Source: Azomonas tarimensis (GTDB lineage: Bacteria; Pseudomonadota; Gammaproteobacteria; Pseudomonadales; Pseudomonadaceae). Taken from it: 64,000 nucleotides of DNA. The DNA is taken from assembly GCF_042648805.1 (NCBI RefSeq), contig NZ_JBHRXZ010000017.1, positions 267,808 through 331,807 on the forward strand, given 5' to 3'. The notes under the pieces are model-generated. The model saw nothing but the letters and a program-made list of their open reading frames with translations. It did no database searches and was not told where the DNA came from. Position numbers and translations under genes: made by a program. Positions within the stretch are counted from its first letter, which is position 1, and every line of letters starts with the position of its first letter. Positions 21,632 to 29,801 of the stretch are shown here, piece after piece.

Positions 21632-23050
21632 ATGACTGATCGTCTGAACAACGATTTCCAGTTCATCGAGGTCGGGCGCAAGGATCCGAAGAAAAAGCTG
21701 CTGCGCCAGCGCAAGAAGGAGTTCGTCGAGATCTACGAACCCTTCAAGCCGCAACAGGCGGCCGAGCAGGCGCATCGCTGCCTCGGGTGCGGCAACCCCT
21801 ATTGCGAATGGAAGTGCCCGGTTCACAACTACATTCCCAACTGGCTGAAGCTGGTTCATGAAGGGAACATCCTGGCCGCGGCGGAGCTGTCGCACCAGAC
21901 CAATACCCTGCCAGAAGTCTGCGGTCGGGTCTGCCCTCAGGACCGCCTCTGCGAGGGGGCCTGTACCCTGAACGACGGTTTCGGTGCGGTCACCATCGGC
22001 TCGGTGGAGAAGTACATCGCCGACACCGCCTTCGCCATGGGCTGGCGTCCCGATATGTCCAAGGTCAAGCCGACCGGCAAGCGCGTCGCGATCATTGGTG
22101 CCGGCCCGGCCGGACTGGGCTGTGCCGACATCCTTGCGCGCAGTGGCGTGACCCCGGTGGTGTTCGACAAGAATCCCGAGATCGGTGGCCTGCTCACCTT
22201 CGGCATTCCCGAGTTCAAGCTGGAAAAGAGCGTGATGACCCGCCGGCGTGAAGTCTTCACCGGCATGGGCATCGAGTTCCGCCTGAATACCGAGATTGGC
22301 AAGGATATCGAGATCGACCAGTTGCTCGAGGAGTACGACGCAGTCTTCATGGGCATGGGCACCTACACCTACATGAAGGGCGGCTTTCCCGGTGAGGACC
22401 TGCCAGGTGTCTTCGACGCGCTGGATTTTCTCATCGCCAATGTCAATCGCAACCTGGGTTTCGAGAAGACCCCGGAAGACTACATCGACATGGCTGGCAA
22501 GCGCGTGGTGGTCCTAGGCGGCGGTGACACCGCCATGGACTGCAACCGTACCTCCATCCGCCAGGGCGCCAAGAGCGTCACCTGTGCTTACCGCCGTGAC
22601 GCTGCCAACATGCCGGGCTCGCGCCGCGAGGTGAAGAACGCCAAGGATGAGGGCGTGAAGTTCCTCTTCAACCGCCAGCCCATCGCCATTGTCGGCGAAG
22701 ACAAGGTCGAGGGGGTCAAGGTCGTCGAAACCCGCCTGGGCGAGCCAGACGCGCGGGGACGGCGTAGCCCCGAGCCGATTCCCGGTTCCGAGCAGGTACT
22801 GCCGGCCGATGCGGTGGTTATTGCGTTCGGCTTCCGCCCGAGCCCTGCGCCCTGGTTCGAGCGCCTCGGCATCGCCGTGGACAACCAGGGACGCGTGGTG
22901 GCGCCGGAAATGGGCGAGTTCAAGCATCAGACCAGCAACCCGAAGATCTTCGCGGGCGGCGATATGGTGCGCGGCTCCGACCTGGTTGTGACGGCAGTGT
23001 TCGAAGGCCGTCAGGCTGCCGAGGGCATCCTGGACTACCTGGGCGTGTAA
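21632..23050 (+). CDS. gltD: Glutamate synthase (NADPH), small subunit
   Basis: Electron-entry subunit of GOGAT: oxidises NADPH through FAD and passes electrons by Fe-S clusters to GltB. 472 residues from ATG 21632, which follows GAGG by 7 bases; a frame-open extension to 21605 is not needed. The N-terminal cysteine clusters CLGCGNPYCEWKC and CGRVCPQDRLCEGAC carry 4Fe-4S centres. GAGPAGLGCADILA near residue 155 binds FAD, and GGGDTAMDC near 292 binds NADPH. Followed by a strong terminator. Confidence 0.97.
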   Translation: MTDRLNNDFQFIEVGRKDPKKKLLRQRKKEFVEIYEPFKPQQAAEQAHRCLGCGNPYCEWKCPVHNYIPNWLKLVHEGNILAAAELSHQTNTLPEVCGRVCPQDRLCEGACTLNDGFGAVTIGSVEKYIADTAFAMGWRPDMSKVKPTGKRVAIIGAGPAGLGCADILARSGVTPVVFDKNPEIGGLLTFGIPEFKLEKSVMTRRREVFTGMGIEFRLNTEIGKDIEIDQLLEEYDAVFMGMGTYTYMKGGFPGEDLPGVFDALDFLIANVNRNLGFEKTPEDYIDMAGKRVVVLGGGDTAMDCNRTSIRQGAKSVTCAYRRDAANMPGSRREVKNAKDEGVKFLFNRQPIAIVGEDKVEGVKVVETRLGEPDARGRRSPEPIPGSEQVLPADAVVIAFGFRPSPAPWFERLGIAVDNQGRVVAPEMGEFKHQTSNPKIFAGGDMVRGSDLVVTAVFEGRQAAEGILDYLGV

Positions 23051-23103
23051 AGCCGGCGCCAGGCTGCGACCTGGCGTGCTGACCTGAATCAAGGTGTTCT
23101 GCC

Positions 23104-23129
23104 AAGGCACGGTCTCGACCGTGCCTTTT
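23104..23129 (+). terminator. Rho-independent terminator after gltD
   Basis: Perfect 8-bp stem GGCACGGT/ACCGTGCC with loop CTCG, preceded by AA and followed by TTTT. It lies 54 bases after gltD and 49 bases before hemE, which argues that hemE has its own promoter. Confidence 0.8.
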
Positions 23130-23177
23130 CTATTGGGCTTTGCGACAATGCCCGGCACTTTTTTGCTGGAAGCCGAC

Positions 23178-24242
23178 ATGACCGCTCTGAAGAACGACCG
23201 CTTTCTCCGTGCCTTGCTCAAGCAACCTGTCGACATGACCCCCGTGTGGATGATGCGCCAGGCCGGCCGTTACCTCCCCGAGTATCGGGCAAGCCGCGCC
23301 AAGGCGGGCGACTTCATGAGCCTGTGCATGAACCCCGAGTTTGCCTGCGAAGTGACCTTGCAGCCGCTGGATCGCTATCCCCTGGACGCCGCCATTCTCT
23401 TTTCCGACATCCTCACTATCCCCGACGCCATGGGCCAGGGCCTGTACTTCGAGACTGGCGAGGGACCGCGTTTTCGCAAGGTGATCGACACTGTCGCGGA
23501 CATCGAGGCCTTGCCGACCATCAATCCGGAGCATGATCTGGGTTACGTCATGGAGGCCGTGCGCACCATTCGCCGAGAGCTGAACGGCAGGGTGCCTCTG
23601 ATCGGCTTTTCCGGCAGCCCCTGGACGCTGGCCACCTACATGGTGGAGGGCGGTTCGTCCAAGGATTTCCGCAAGGCGAAGGCGATGCTCTACGACACGC
23701 CTCAGGCCATGCACATGCTGCTGGACAAGCTGGCCCAGGCGGTCACCGCCTACCTGAACGGGCAGATCCGTGCCGGTGCGCAAGCGGTGCAGATATTCGA
23801 CACCTGGGGCGGCGCGCTGTCCGATGCGGCCTACCGTGAGTTCTCCCTGTTCTACATGGAGCGCATCGTCCATGGCCTGATCAAGGAGCAGGACGGGCAA
23901 CGTATTCCGGTCATTCTCTTCACCAAGAATGGCGGACAGTGGCTGGAGGCGATGGCCGAGACCGGCGCCCATGCGCTGGGCCTGGACTGGACCTGCGACA
24001 TCCGCGGCGCTCGCGCCCGCGTGGGTGACAAGGTCTCGCTACAGGGCAACATGGACCCGAGTGTGCTTTACGCCAATCCTCAGGCCATCCGCGCCGAAGT
24101 GGCGCGCATTCTCGAGCGCTACGGCCATGGCAGCGGACATGTGTTCAACCTTGGCCATGGCATCACGCCCGAGGTCGATCCCGCGCACGCCGGCGCTTTC
24201 ATCGAAGCCGTGCACGAGCTGTCCGCGCAATATCACGACTGA
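23178..24242 (+). CDS. hemE: Uroporphyrinogen decarboxylase
   Basis: Removes the four acetate carboxyls of uroporphyrinogen III to give coproporphyrinogen III in haem synthesis. 354 residues from ATG 23178. Family signatures are PVWMMRQAGRYLPEYR near residue 23 and the conserved block LIGFSGSPWTLATYM near 148, with the catalytic Asp in ILFSDIL. The frame extends upstream to 23094, but that stretch contains the gltD terminator and is rejected. Confidence 0.97.
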   Translation: MTALKNDRFLRALLKQPVDMTPVWMMRQAGRYLPEYRASRAKAGDFMSLCMNPEFACEVTLQPLDRYPLDAAILFSDILTIPDAMGQGLYFETGEGPRFRKVIDTVADIEALPTINPEHDLGYVMEAVRTIRRELNGRVPLIGFSGSPWTLATYMVEGGSSKDFRKAKAMLYDTPQAMHMLLDKLAQAVTAYLNGQIRAGAQAVQIFDTWGGALSDAAYREFSLFYMERIVHGLIKEQDGQRIPVILFTKNGGQWLEAMAETGAHALGLDWTCDIRGARARVGDKVSLQGNMDPSVLYANPQAIRAEVARILERYGHGSGHVFNLGHGITPEVDPAHAGAFIEAVHELSAQYHD

Positions 24243-24263
24243 TAGTCGGCGATAGGGCGATCG

Positions 24264-24545
24264 CTAGGGCTGCTTGTAGTGGCCCGGCGTATCGCCTTTG
24301 GGATGAGCGTGGATCCTGGAAACACGGATGTCGGTGATGCCGTGATCGGTGGCGTAGTGCAGGATCTCTTCCGGCTTGGCGTCGAGCGAGGGTGCGCTGC
24401 CGCCCCCTAGATCAGCCTGGTGCCGCTGGATCAGGTGGTGGGCAGCGACGTGCTGCTCGAGGTGCTCGTCCGCAGCGTCGATTACATCGTTCATCGGGTC
24501 GTTGTTGAAGATGTAATTGATCTCGAATTTGTGATCGTCAGACAT
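24264..24545 (-). CDS. Small His/Asp-rich protein of unknown function
   Basis: 93 residues beginning MSDDHKFEINYIFNNDPMND, with no signal peptide or membrane helix, so probably cytosolic. It contains eleven histidines, several in HHLIQRHQ and RIHAHPKGDTPGHY; metal binding is possible but only a guess. A GGAG ribosome site sits 8 bases before the ATG, and the base composition resembles its neighbours, which supports a real gene. It is convergent with hemE (21-base gap) and 95 bases downstream of the transporter on the same strand. I do not recognise a family. Confidence 0.65.
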   Translation of the reverse strand: MSDDHKFEINYIFNNDPMNDVIDAADEHLEQHVAAHHLIQRHQADLGGGSAPSLDAKPEEILHYATDHGITDIRVSRIHAHPKGDTPGHYKQP

Positions 24546-24640
24546 GGGTATCTCCGGTCATGCGCTTATGGGGCTATGACTGAGATGTCCTGTCTAACGT
24601 TCCTGCCGGGCGTCCGTAGTTCAGCGTCGGGTGGTCCTGC

Positions 24641-26431
24641 TCATACCGGCGTGAGCGGGAAGAACAGTGGAATCACCAGCGATGCCACGATCCACAAAAG
24701 GATGTTCAGCGGGATGCCGACCTTCAGGAAATCGGTGAAGCGATAACCACCGGCGTTGTAGACAAAGGTGTTGGTCTGGTAGCCGATCGGGGTGGCGAAG
24801 CTGGCGCTGGCGGCGAACATCACGGCAACGACGAAGGCGCGCGGGTCGACGCCCAGGTGCTGGGCAACGCCGATCGCGATGGGAGTGACCAGCACCGCAA
24901 TGGCATTGTTCGACAGCAGCTCGGTCAGCACCGAGGTGACCAGATATATGAACGACAGCATCAGCAGCGGGCCGGCCCAGGGCAACCAGCCCATCGTGGT
25001 GGTGACCATCACGCCGACCAGGCCGACCTTGTCCATGGCGATGCTCACCGCGAGCATGCCGAAGATGAGGCTGAGGATCTTCCAGTCGACTGCCTTGTAG
25101 GCGTCGTCGACGTCCAGGCAACGGGTGGCCAGGACCACCACCGCGCCGATCATGGCCAGACCTTCGATGGGCATCACTCGTAAGGCAGCCAGCAACATCA
25201 CGGCGAGCGCGACGAGAATGGCGATCGGTGCCTTGTCGCGGCGAAAGGCGCGCTCCTGCACGGTATTGAGGCTGATCAGTTCGCCATTGTCGGCGAACCG
25301 CTTGATCTGCCCCGGCGTCCCCTCCACCAGCAGGACATCGCCGAACTGCAATTCGAAGTCGTCGAGGTTGCCGGAAATGTTCTCGTCCTGGCGATGCACG
25401 GCGAGCACGGCGATACCGTAGCGCGCCGTGAGGTCCAGGTCGCGCATGGGGCGGTGGCTATAGCGGGAGTTGCGACCGACGATGGCCTCGGCGAGCATCA
25501 CGTCATGGCTGCTGACGGTCTCGAATGCCTCGTTGCGGTTGAAGGCCAGCCGGCCATTCTCGCGCAGCTCCACCACGTCCTTGACCTGGCCATGGATCAC
25601 CAGCAAGTCGCCCTGGGCCAGCACCGTGTCGTGCTGCGGCTCGGTCAGCTCGCTGTCCTCGCGGAAGATCTTGAGCACCTTCAACCCGCTGCCGCCATTG
25701 AGATTGGCCTCACCGAGAGTCTTGCCGATCACCGGCGAGCTGTGCGGTACCAGAAGTTCGCTCATGAAGGTGCGTGCCAGGTCCTGTCGCAGTTGCCGGG
25801 ACAGGGTCTCGCGCTCAGGCAGCAGGCGCTTGCCGATGGTGAGCATGTAGATCATGCCCGCAGCGGCGAGAAAGAGCCCGGCCCCGGTGATCTCGAAGAT
25901 CCCGAAGGGCTCCAATCCGGCCTTGCGTGCCACGCCGTCGACAAGAATGTTGGTCGAGGTGCCAAGCAGGGTCAGGGTACCCCCCAGAATGGTGGCGTAG
26001 GACAGCGGGATCAGCAGTTTCGAAGGCTGGGTTCCGGCTCGGCGGGCCAGGGAGATCGCCACAGGGGTGAGAATGGCCACCACCGGCGTATTGTTTAGCG
26101 CCGCCGAGATCACCAGCGCCGTCACGGTGATGCCGATCAGCACCCGGGTCGGGCTGGTGCCGACCAGGTTGCCCAGCCAGTTGCCGAGCGCGTCGACGCA
26201 ACCGGTGCGTTCCAGCGCTGCAGAGATAACGAACATGCAGGCAATGGTGACCGGCGCGGAGTTGGACAGCACCGAGAGGACTTCGGCAGGGCTCAACAGC
26301 TGTGTGATGAGCAGGGCGGCTACAGCGATCGCAGCCACCACGTCCGGGGTATAGCGCTCCCTGACAAAGGCGTAAAGCACCCATACCAGCAGGGCGGCAA
26401 CAAACCAGATCGAGAGGGATTCGGGAAGCAT
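24641..26431 (-). CDS. SLC13/DASS-family transporter with two RCK_C (TrkA-C) domains
   Basis: 596-residue inner-membrane permease of the divalent anion/Na+ symporter or ArsB-like superfamily. Hydrophobic segments fill residues 1-205 and 400-596. Between them lie two soluble TrkA-C (RCK_C) modules (residues about 215-300 and 305-390), including VLAQGDLLVIHGQ and QFGDVLLVEGTP. Duplicated transport signatures appear as NNTPVVAILTPVA near residue 118 and SNNAIAVLVTPIA near 523, each followed by a substrate loop (LGTSTNILV; IGYQTNTFV). Substrate cannot be told from sequence; sulphate, dicarboxylates and others are known in the family. AAAGGA precedes the ATG. Divergent from the aldo/keto reductase gene. 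Confidence 0.85.
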   Translation of the reverse strand: MLPESLSIWFVAALLVWVLYAFVRERYTPDVVAAIAVAALLITQLLSPAEVLSVLSNSAPVTIACMFVISAALERTGCVDALGNWLGNLVGTSPTRVLIGITVTALVISAALNNTPVVAILTPVAISLARRAGTQPSKLLIPLSYATILGGTLTLLGTSTNILVDGVARKAGLEPFGIFEITGAGLFLAAAGMIYMLTIGKRLLPERETLSRQLRQDLARTFMSELLVPHSSPVIGKTLGEANLNGGSGLKVLKIFREDSELTEPQHDTVLAQGDLLVIHGQVKDVVELRENGRLAFNRNEAFETVSSHDVMLAEAIVGRNSRYSHRPMRDLDLTARYGIAVLAVHRQDENISGNLDDFELQFGDVLLVEGTPGQIKRFADNGELISLNTVQERAFRRDKAPIAILVALAVMLLAALRVMPIEGLAMIGAVVVLATRCLDVDDAYKAVDWKILSLIFGMLAVSIAMDKVGLVGVMVTTTMGWLPWAGPLLMLSFIYLVTSVLTELLSNNAIAVLVTPIAIGVAQHLGVDPRAFVVAVMFAASASFATPIGYQTNTFVYNAGGYRFTDFLKVGIPLNILLWIVASLVIPLFFPLTPV

Positions 26432-26617
26432 GAGCGTCCTTTCAGGGGCGAGATGAAGCAGTTGCCGAAGATAAGAGCAGATGCTTAGATAGTCTAAGAC
26501 CGTTTTTGGAAGTTTTTATTCTTTATAGAACTAAGCGTTCCGGCTCATGGCTCCACCGCGAACTTGAAGGCCGCTGGCAGGTCGCACGCAGACCGCACCC
26601 GTACCGAGGATTCGCCC

Positions 26618-27727
26618 ATGCATCGACGTTCCCTGCTCACCGCCGCTGCGATTGGCGGCGCCGGCCTGGCGCTGGCTCCGCTGATGAGTCGCGCCGCCGA
26701 GTCTGCGGCCCCGGACTCGCTACCGATGAACCGAGGCGATGCGCCTCGCTACCGGCCGCCCTATCGATTCGGCCTGGGGGGCGGGGTGGGACTGGGCGAT
26801 TCGCGCCGGGAAAGCGAGGTCGAGCAGGCCTGGGCGATCATGGAGGCGGCCTGGGATGTCGGAGTGCGGTTGTTCGATACCTCGCCCTGGTATGGGCTCG
26901 GCCTCAGCGAGCGGCGCATGGGCCACTTCCTCTTTCCCAAGGCACCGGACAGCTACGTGTTGTCGAGCAAGACCGGACGCTTGCTGGTACCAGAGGCCGG
27001 GTACTCCCACCCGAACTGGCAGGGCGTCAACCATTTCAATTACCGCTATGACTACAGCGCGGCCGGCACTAGGCGGTCGGTGGAGGACAGTCTTCAGCGC
27101 ATGGGGGTCCCCAGCCTGGATATCGTCTTCATCCATGACCTGTCGCCGGACAACCGCGACCTGGGCGAGCGCTGGCTGGAATATTTCGACGAGGCGGCCA
27201 GGGGCGCCATGCCCGAACTGGTGAAGATGCGCGAGGAGGGCCTCATCAAGGGGTGGGGCCTCGGAGTCAATACGCTCGAGCCGGCGTTGCGTGCGATGGA
27301 AGTGTCCGATCCGGACATCATTCTCTCGGCGACCCAGTACACCCTGCTCAAACATGCCGACGCCCTCGAGCGACTGTTTCCGGTATGCCAGGCCCGTGGC
27401 GTCTCGCTGATGCTTGGCTCGCCCCTCAATGCCGGTTATCTGGCCGGCGGAGAGCGGTATAACTACGGCGACGAGGTTCCCGCGGATATCGCCGAGAAGC
27501 TGCGGCGCTACCATGCCCTTGCCCGCGACCACCAGGTCGACCTCCGAACCGCGGCACTGCAATTCTGCAATGCGCCCGAGGTGGTTTCCTGCATCATCCC
27601 CGGCGCCAGCCGGCCAGAGCATGTGCGGGAAAATGCCGCTTCAATGTCGGTGCGGATTCCCCAGGGATTCTGGAGCGACGCCAAGGAGCAGGGCCTGATC
27701 GAACCCGGTGCGCCAACCCCGGGCTGA
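26618..27727 (+). CDS. Aldo/keto reductase with Tat-like signal peptide
   Basis: NADPH-type TIM-barrel oxidoreductase, 369 residues from ATG 26618 (GAGGA 8 bases before). The first 27 residues, MHRRSLLTAAAIGGAGLALA, have a twin-arginine and a hydrophobic core ending SRAA, so export by Tat is likely. The barrel follows (RFGLGGGVGLGD; RLFDTSPWYGLGLSERRMG), where the catalytic Asp-Tyr-Lys-His set is partly visible as FDTSPWYG and LSSKTGR. It resembles D-threo-aldose/L-fucose dehydrogenase relatives; the natural substrate is unknown. Divergent from the SLC13 gene across a 186-base AT-richer gap that probably holds both promoters. Confidence 0.8.
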   Translation: MHRRSLLTAAAIGGAGLALAPLMSRAAESAAPDSLPMNRGDAPRYRPPYRFGLGGGVGLGDSRRESEVEQAWAIMEAAWDVGVRLFDTSPWYGLGLSERRMGHFLFPKAPDSYVLSSKTGRLLVPEAGYSHPNWQGVNHFNYRYDYSAAGTRRSVEDSLQRMGVPSLDIVFIHDLSPDNRDLGERWLEYFDEAARGAMPELVKMREEGLIKGWGLGVNTLEPALRAMEVSDPDIILSATQYTLLKHADALERLFPVCQARGVSLMLGSPLNAGYLAGGERYNYGDEVPADIAEKLRRYHALARDHQVDLRTAALQFCNAPEVVSCIIPGASRPEHVRENAASMSVRIPQGFWSDAKEQGLIEPGAPTPG

Positions 27728-27813
27728 TTGCCGGGCGCGCTTGTACAGGCGCGGGGCTTTGATCAGAGTAGTCATCCCGATCCATGTGACCAGACCCTTG
27801 GTACAGAAGCCGC

Positions 27814-28143
27814 ATGAGTACACTCGATCAGGACATCGAACGCCGTATCGCCCGCGAAGTCGCTGCCTGGCAGGAGCGGGTGACCTCCCGGGGCGAACCC
27901 TTGCAGATCGACGAGGGCTGGCTGCACACGCCCGAAGCGCTGCGCACGCCCTTCGCCGTGTTGAAGTCGGCCGGCATCCCGCCCGCCGAGGTTGAGCTCT
28001 TCCAGCAGCGATCACGCTTGCGCGAGCGGCTCGAAGCCTGCGTCGAGGACAGTGAACGCCTGACGCTCCAGCGCGAGCTCAGCGGACTGGAGCAGGCGCT
28101 TGCTTTCCGCCTGGAAGCACTGCAGCGTCTCGGTACGGGTTAG
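27814..28143 (+). CDS. DUF1992-like small protein
   Basis: 109 residues, charged and helical, no signal peptide or membrane segment. The core GEPLQIDEGWLHTPEALRTPFAVLKSAGIPP, followed by a Glu/Leu/Arg-rich helix, resembles the DUF1992 family (related to the J-domain partner DNAJC28), whose members have PEELR...LLKNAG...P at the same place. The usual N-terminal GEFDNLPGKG segment is replaced, so the match is partial. Function unknown. Convergent with selO across about 117 bases that show nothing recognisable. Confidence 0.65.
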   Translation: MSTLDQDIERRIAREVAAWQERVTSRGEPLQIDEGWLHTPEALRTPFAVLKSAGIPPAEVELFQQRSRLRERLEACVEDSERLTLQRELSGLEQALAFRLEALQRLGTG

Positions 28144-28260
28144 CCAGAAGGGCTCAACGCTGGGCGGCAGACCTGCGTGGAAGTGGTGTATCAGGCGCTG
28201 GCTGAATGAGAGCGGGTGGTGCCCCTCGATCGCTCGGCTTGAAGCAGCGCGAGTCGGTCC

Positions 28261-29721
28261 TCAGGATGAGCAGCTGATTTCCAGATGCTTGCCCCACTCG
28301 GGGGGACGCTCGGCGTAACGCTCCATGCCGGGCTGGTCGTCGTAGGGGCGCGCCAATACCGAATGGAGCTCGCGGACCGGGCCATAATCGCCCCTCTCGG
28401 CGGCTTCGATCGCTTGTTGTGCCAGATAATTACGCAAGACGTACCGGGGATTGGCGGCATGCATCCCCTCGCGGCGCTGCTCGGGCGCCAGGCCTTCGGC
28501 CGCGACGCGCTGCAGATAGCGTTCGGACCACTGGTCGAACCCGGCGAGATCAAGCAAATCCTCGCGCAGGCGCTTTACCGCCGCAGGCGCGGGGCTGTCG
28601 CCGAGTTCGCGGAAGAACAGCGTGAAATCCACTGCACTGCCCTGCATCAGCTTGAGCAGGTCCTGCACCAGTTGTTTGTCACCCTCCTCGGCCTGGATCA
28701 GGCCCAGGCGGCGGCGCATCAGTGCGAGCCACTGGGCGCGGTAGCGCGGCAGGAACAGCTTGAGGGTATCGAGCAGCGTTTCCTTGGCGACAAAGGGAGT
28801 CAGTGCCTGGCCCAGCGCGGAGAGGTTCCAGTGGGCGATGGGCACCTGGTTGTCGAAGGAATAGCGCCCGGTATCGTCGGAATGGTTGCAGATGAACTGC
28901 GGGTCGAAATCGTCGAGAAAGGCGTAGGGGCCAAAGTCGAAAGTGATGCCGAGGATCGACATGTTGTCGGTGTTCATCACTCCGTGGCAGAAACCATAGG
29001 CCTGCCAGTAACCGACCATTTCTGCGGTGCGTTCAAGCACCGCGCGGAAAAACGAGCCGTAGGGCTCCGGATGATCGAGGCAGTCGGGGTAATGCGCCTC
29101 GATGACATGATCGAGCAACTCGCGCAGCGCCTCGTGCTGGCGGGTGTAGTAGAAGAACTCGAAATTGCCGAAGCGCACGTGGCTGGGCGCCAGGCGCATG
29201 AGCATGGCGCCGCGCTCCTGCCGCTCGCGCCAGACCACTGAGTGGGAGTCGGTGACGCTGAGGGCGCGCGAAGTCGGGATGCCAAGGGCATGCAGGTGCT
29301 CGCTGGCAAGGAATTCACGGATCGACGAGCGCAGCACTGCGCGGCCGTCGCCCATGCGCGAGTAGGGCGTCGAGCCGGCGCCCTTGAGGTGCAGATCCCA
29401 GTGCTCGCCGGCCGCATTGAGCGCCTCACCAAGCAACAAACCGCGGCCGTCGCCAAGCTGCGGATTGTACATACCGAACTGGTGCCCGGAGTAGACCATC
29501 GCCCGCGGCTCGGCGTCGTTCCACAGCTTGTGACCCGAGCACAGTTCCGTAAACAGCGGATCGTCGGCGCTTGCCAGGTCGAGATCGAGCAGCCTCATCG
29601 CCGCTTCGCTGGCCACCACCAGTCGGGGAGCTTCGAGGGGCTGTGGCTGGACAGGGGTCGAGAAGGTGTCGCCCAGGCGGGCAAAGCGGTTATCGAAGAC
29701 GAGCTCGGCGAGCGTTTTCAA
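28261..29721 (-). CDS. selO: Protein adenylyltransferase SelO (YdiU)
   Basis: Pseudokinase-fold enzyme that transfers AMP from ATP to Ser, Thr or Tyr of proteins, linked to redox stress. 486 residues from the TTG at 29721 (LKTLAELVFDNRFARLGD), chosen because GGAG lies 8 bases upstream and the family begins here; an ATG 30 bases earlier adds ten residues not typical of it. Family blocks: LKGAGSTPYSRMGDGRAVLRSSIREF near residue 95, HGVMNTDNMSILG near 230 and the metal-binding DFGPYAFLDDFDP. A conserved C-terminal Cys is present in the ending SCSS, the position that is selenocysteine in animals. Confidence 0.93.
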   Translation of the reverse strand: MKTLAELVFDNRFARLGDTFSTPVQPQPLEAPRLVVASEAAMRLLDLDLASADDPLFTELCSGHKLWNDAEPRAMVYSGHQFGMYNPQLGDGRGLLLGEALNAAGEHWDLHLKGAGSTPYSRMGDGRAVLRSSIREFLASEHLHALGIPTSRALSVTDSHSVVWRERQERGAMLMRLAPSHVRFGNFEFFYYTRQHEALRELLDHVIEAHYPDCLDHPEPYGSFFRAVLERTAEMVGYWQAYGFCHGVMNTDNMSILGITFDFGPYAFLDDFDPQFICNHSDDTGRYSFDNQVPIAHWNLSALGQALTPFVAKETLLDTLKLFLPRYRAQWLALMRRRLGLIQAEEGDKQLVQDLLKLMQGSAVDFTLFFRELGDSPAPAAVKRLREDLLDLAGFDQWSERYLQRVAAEGLAPEQRREGMHAANPRYVLRNYLAQQAIEAAERGDYGPVRELHSVLARPYDDQPGMERYAERPPEWGKHLEISCSS

Positions 29722-29801
29722 GGGTCTGGCTCCGCGGAAATCCTGGCCCATTCTGGCACGCTGGGGAGCCAGCCGGGGGAGATTTGCGCGGCGTCCGATA
29801 T

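Noticed and set aside
23094..23177. Upstream extension of hemE
   Set aside because: Contains the gltD terminator, and HemE begins at 23178.
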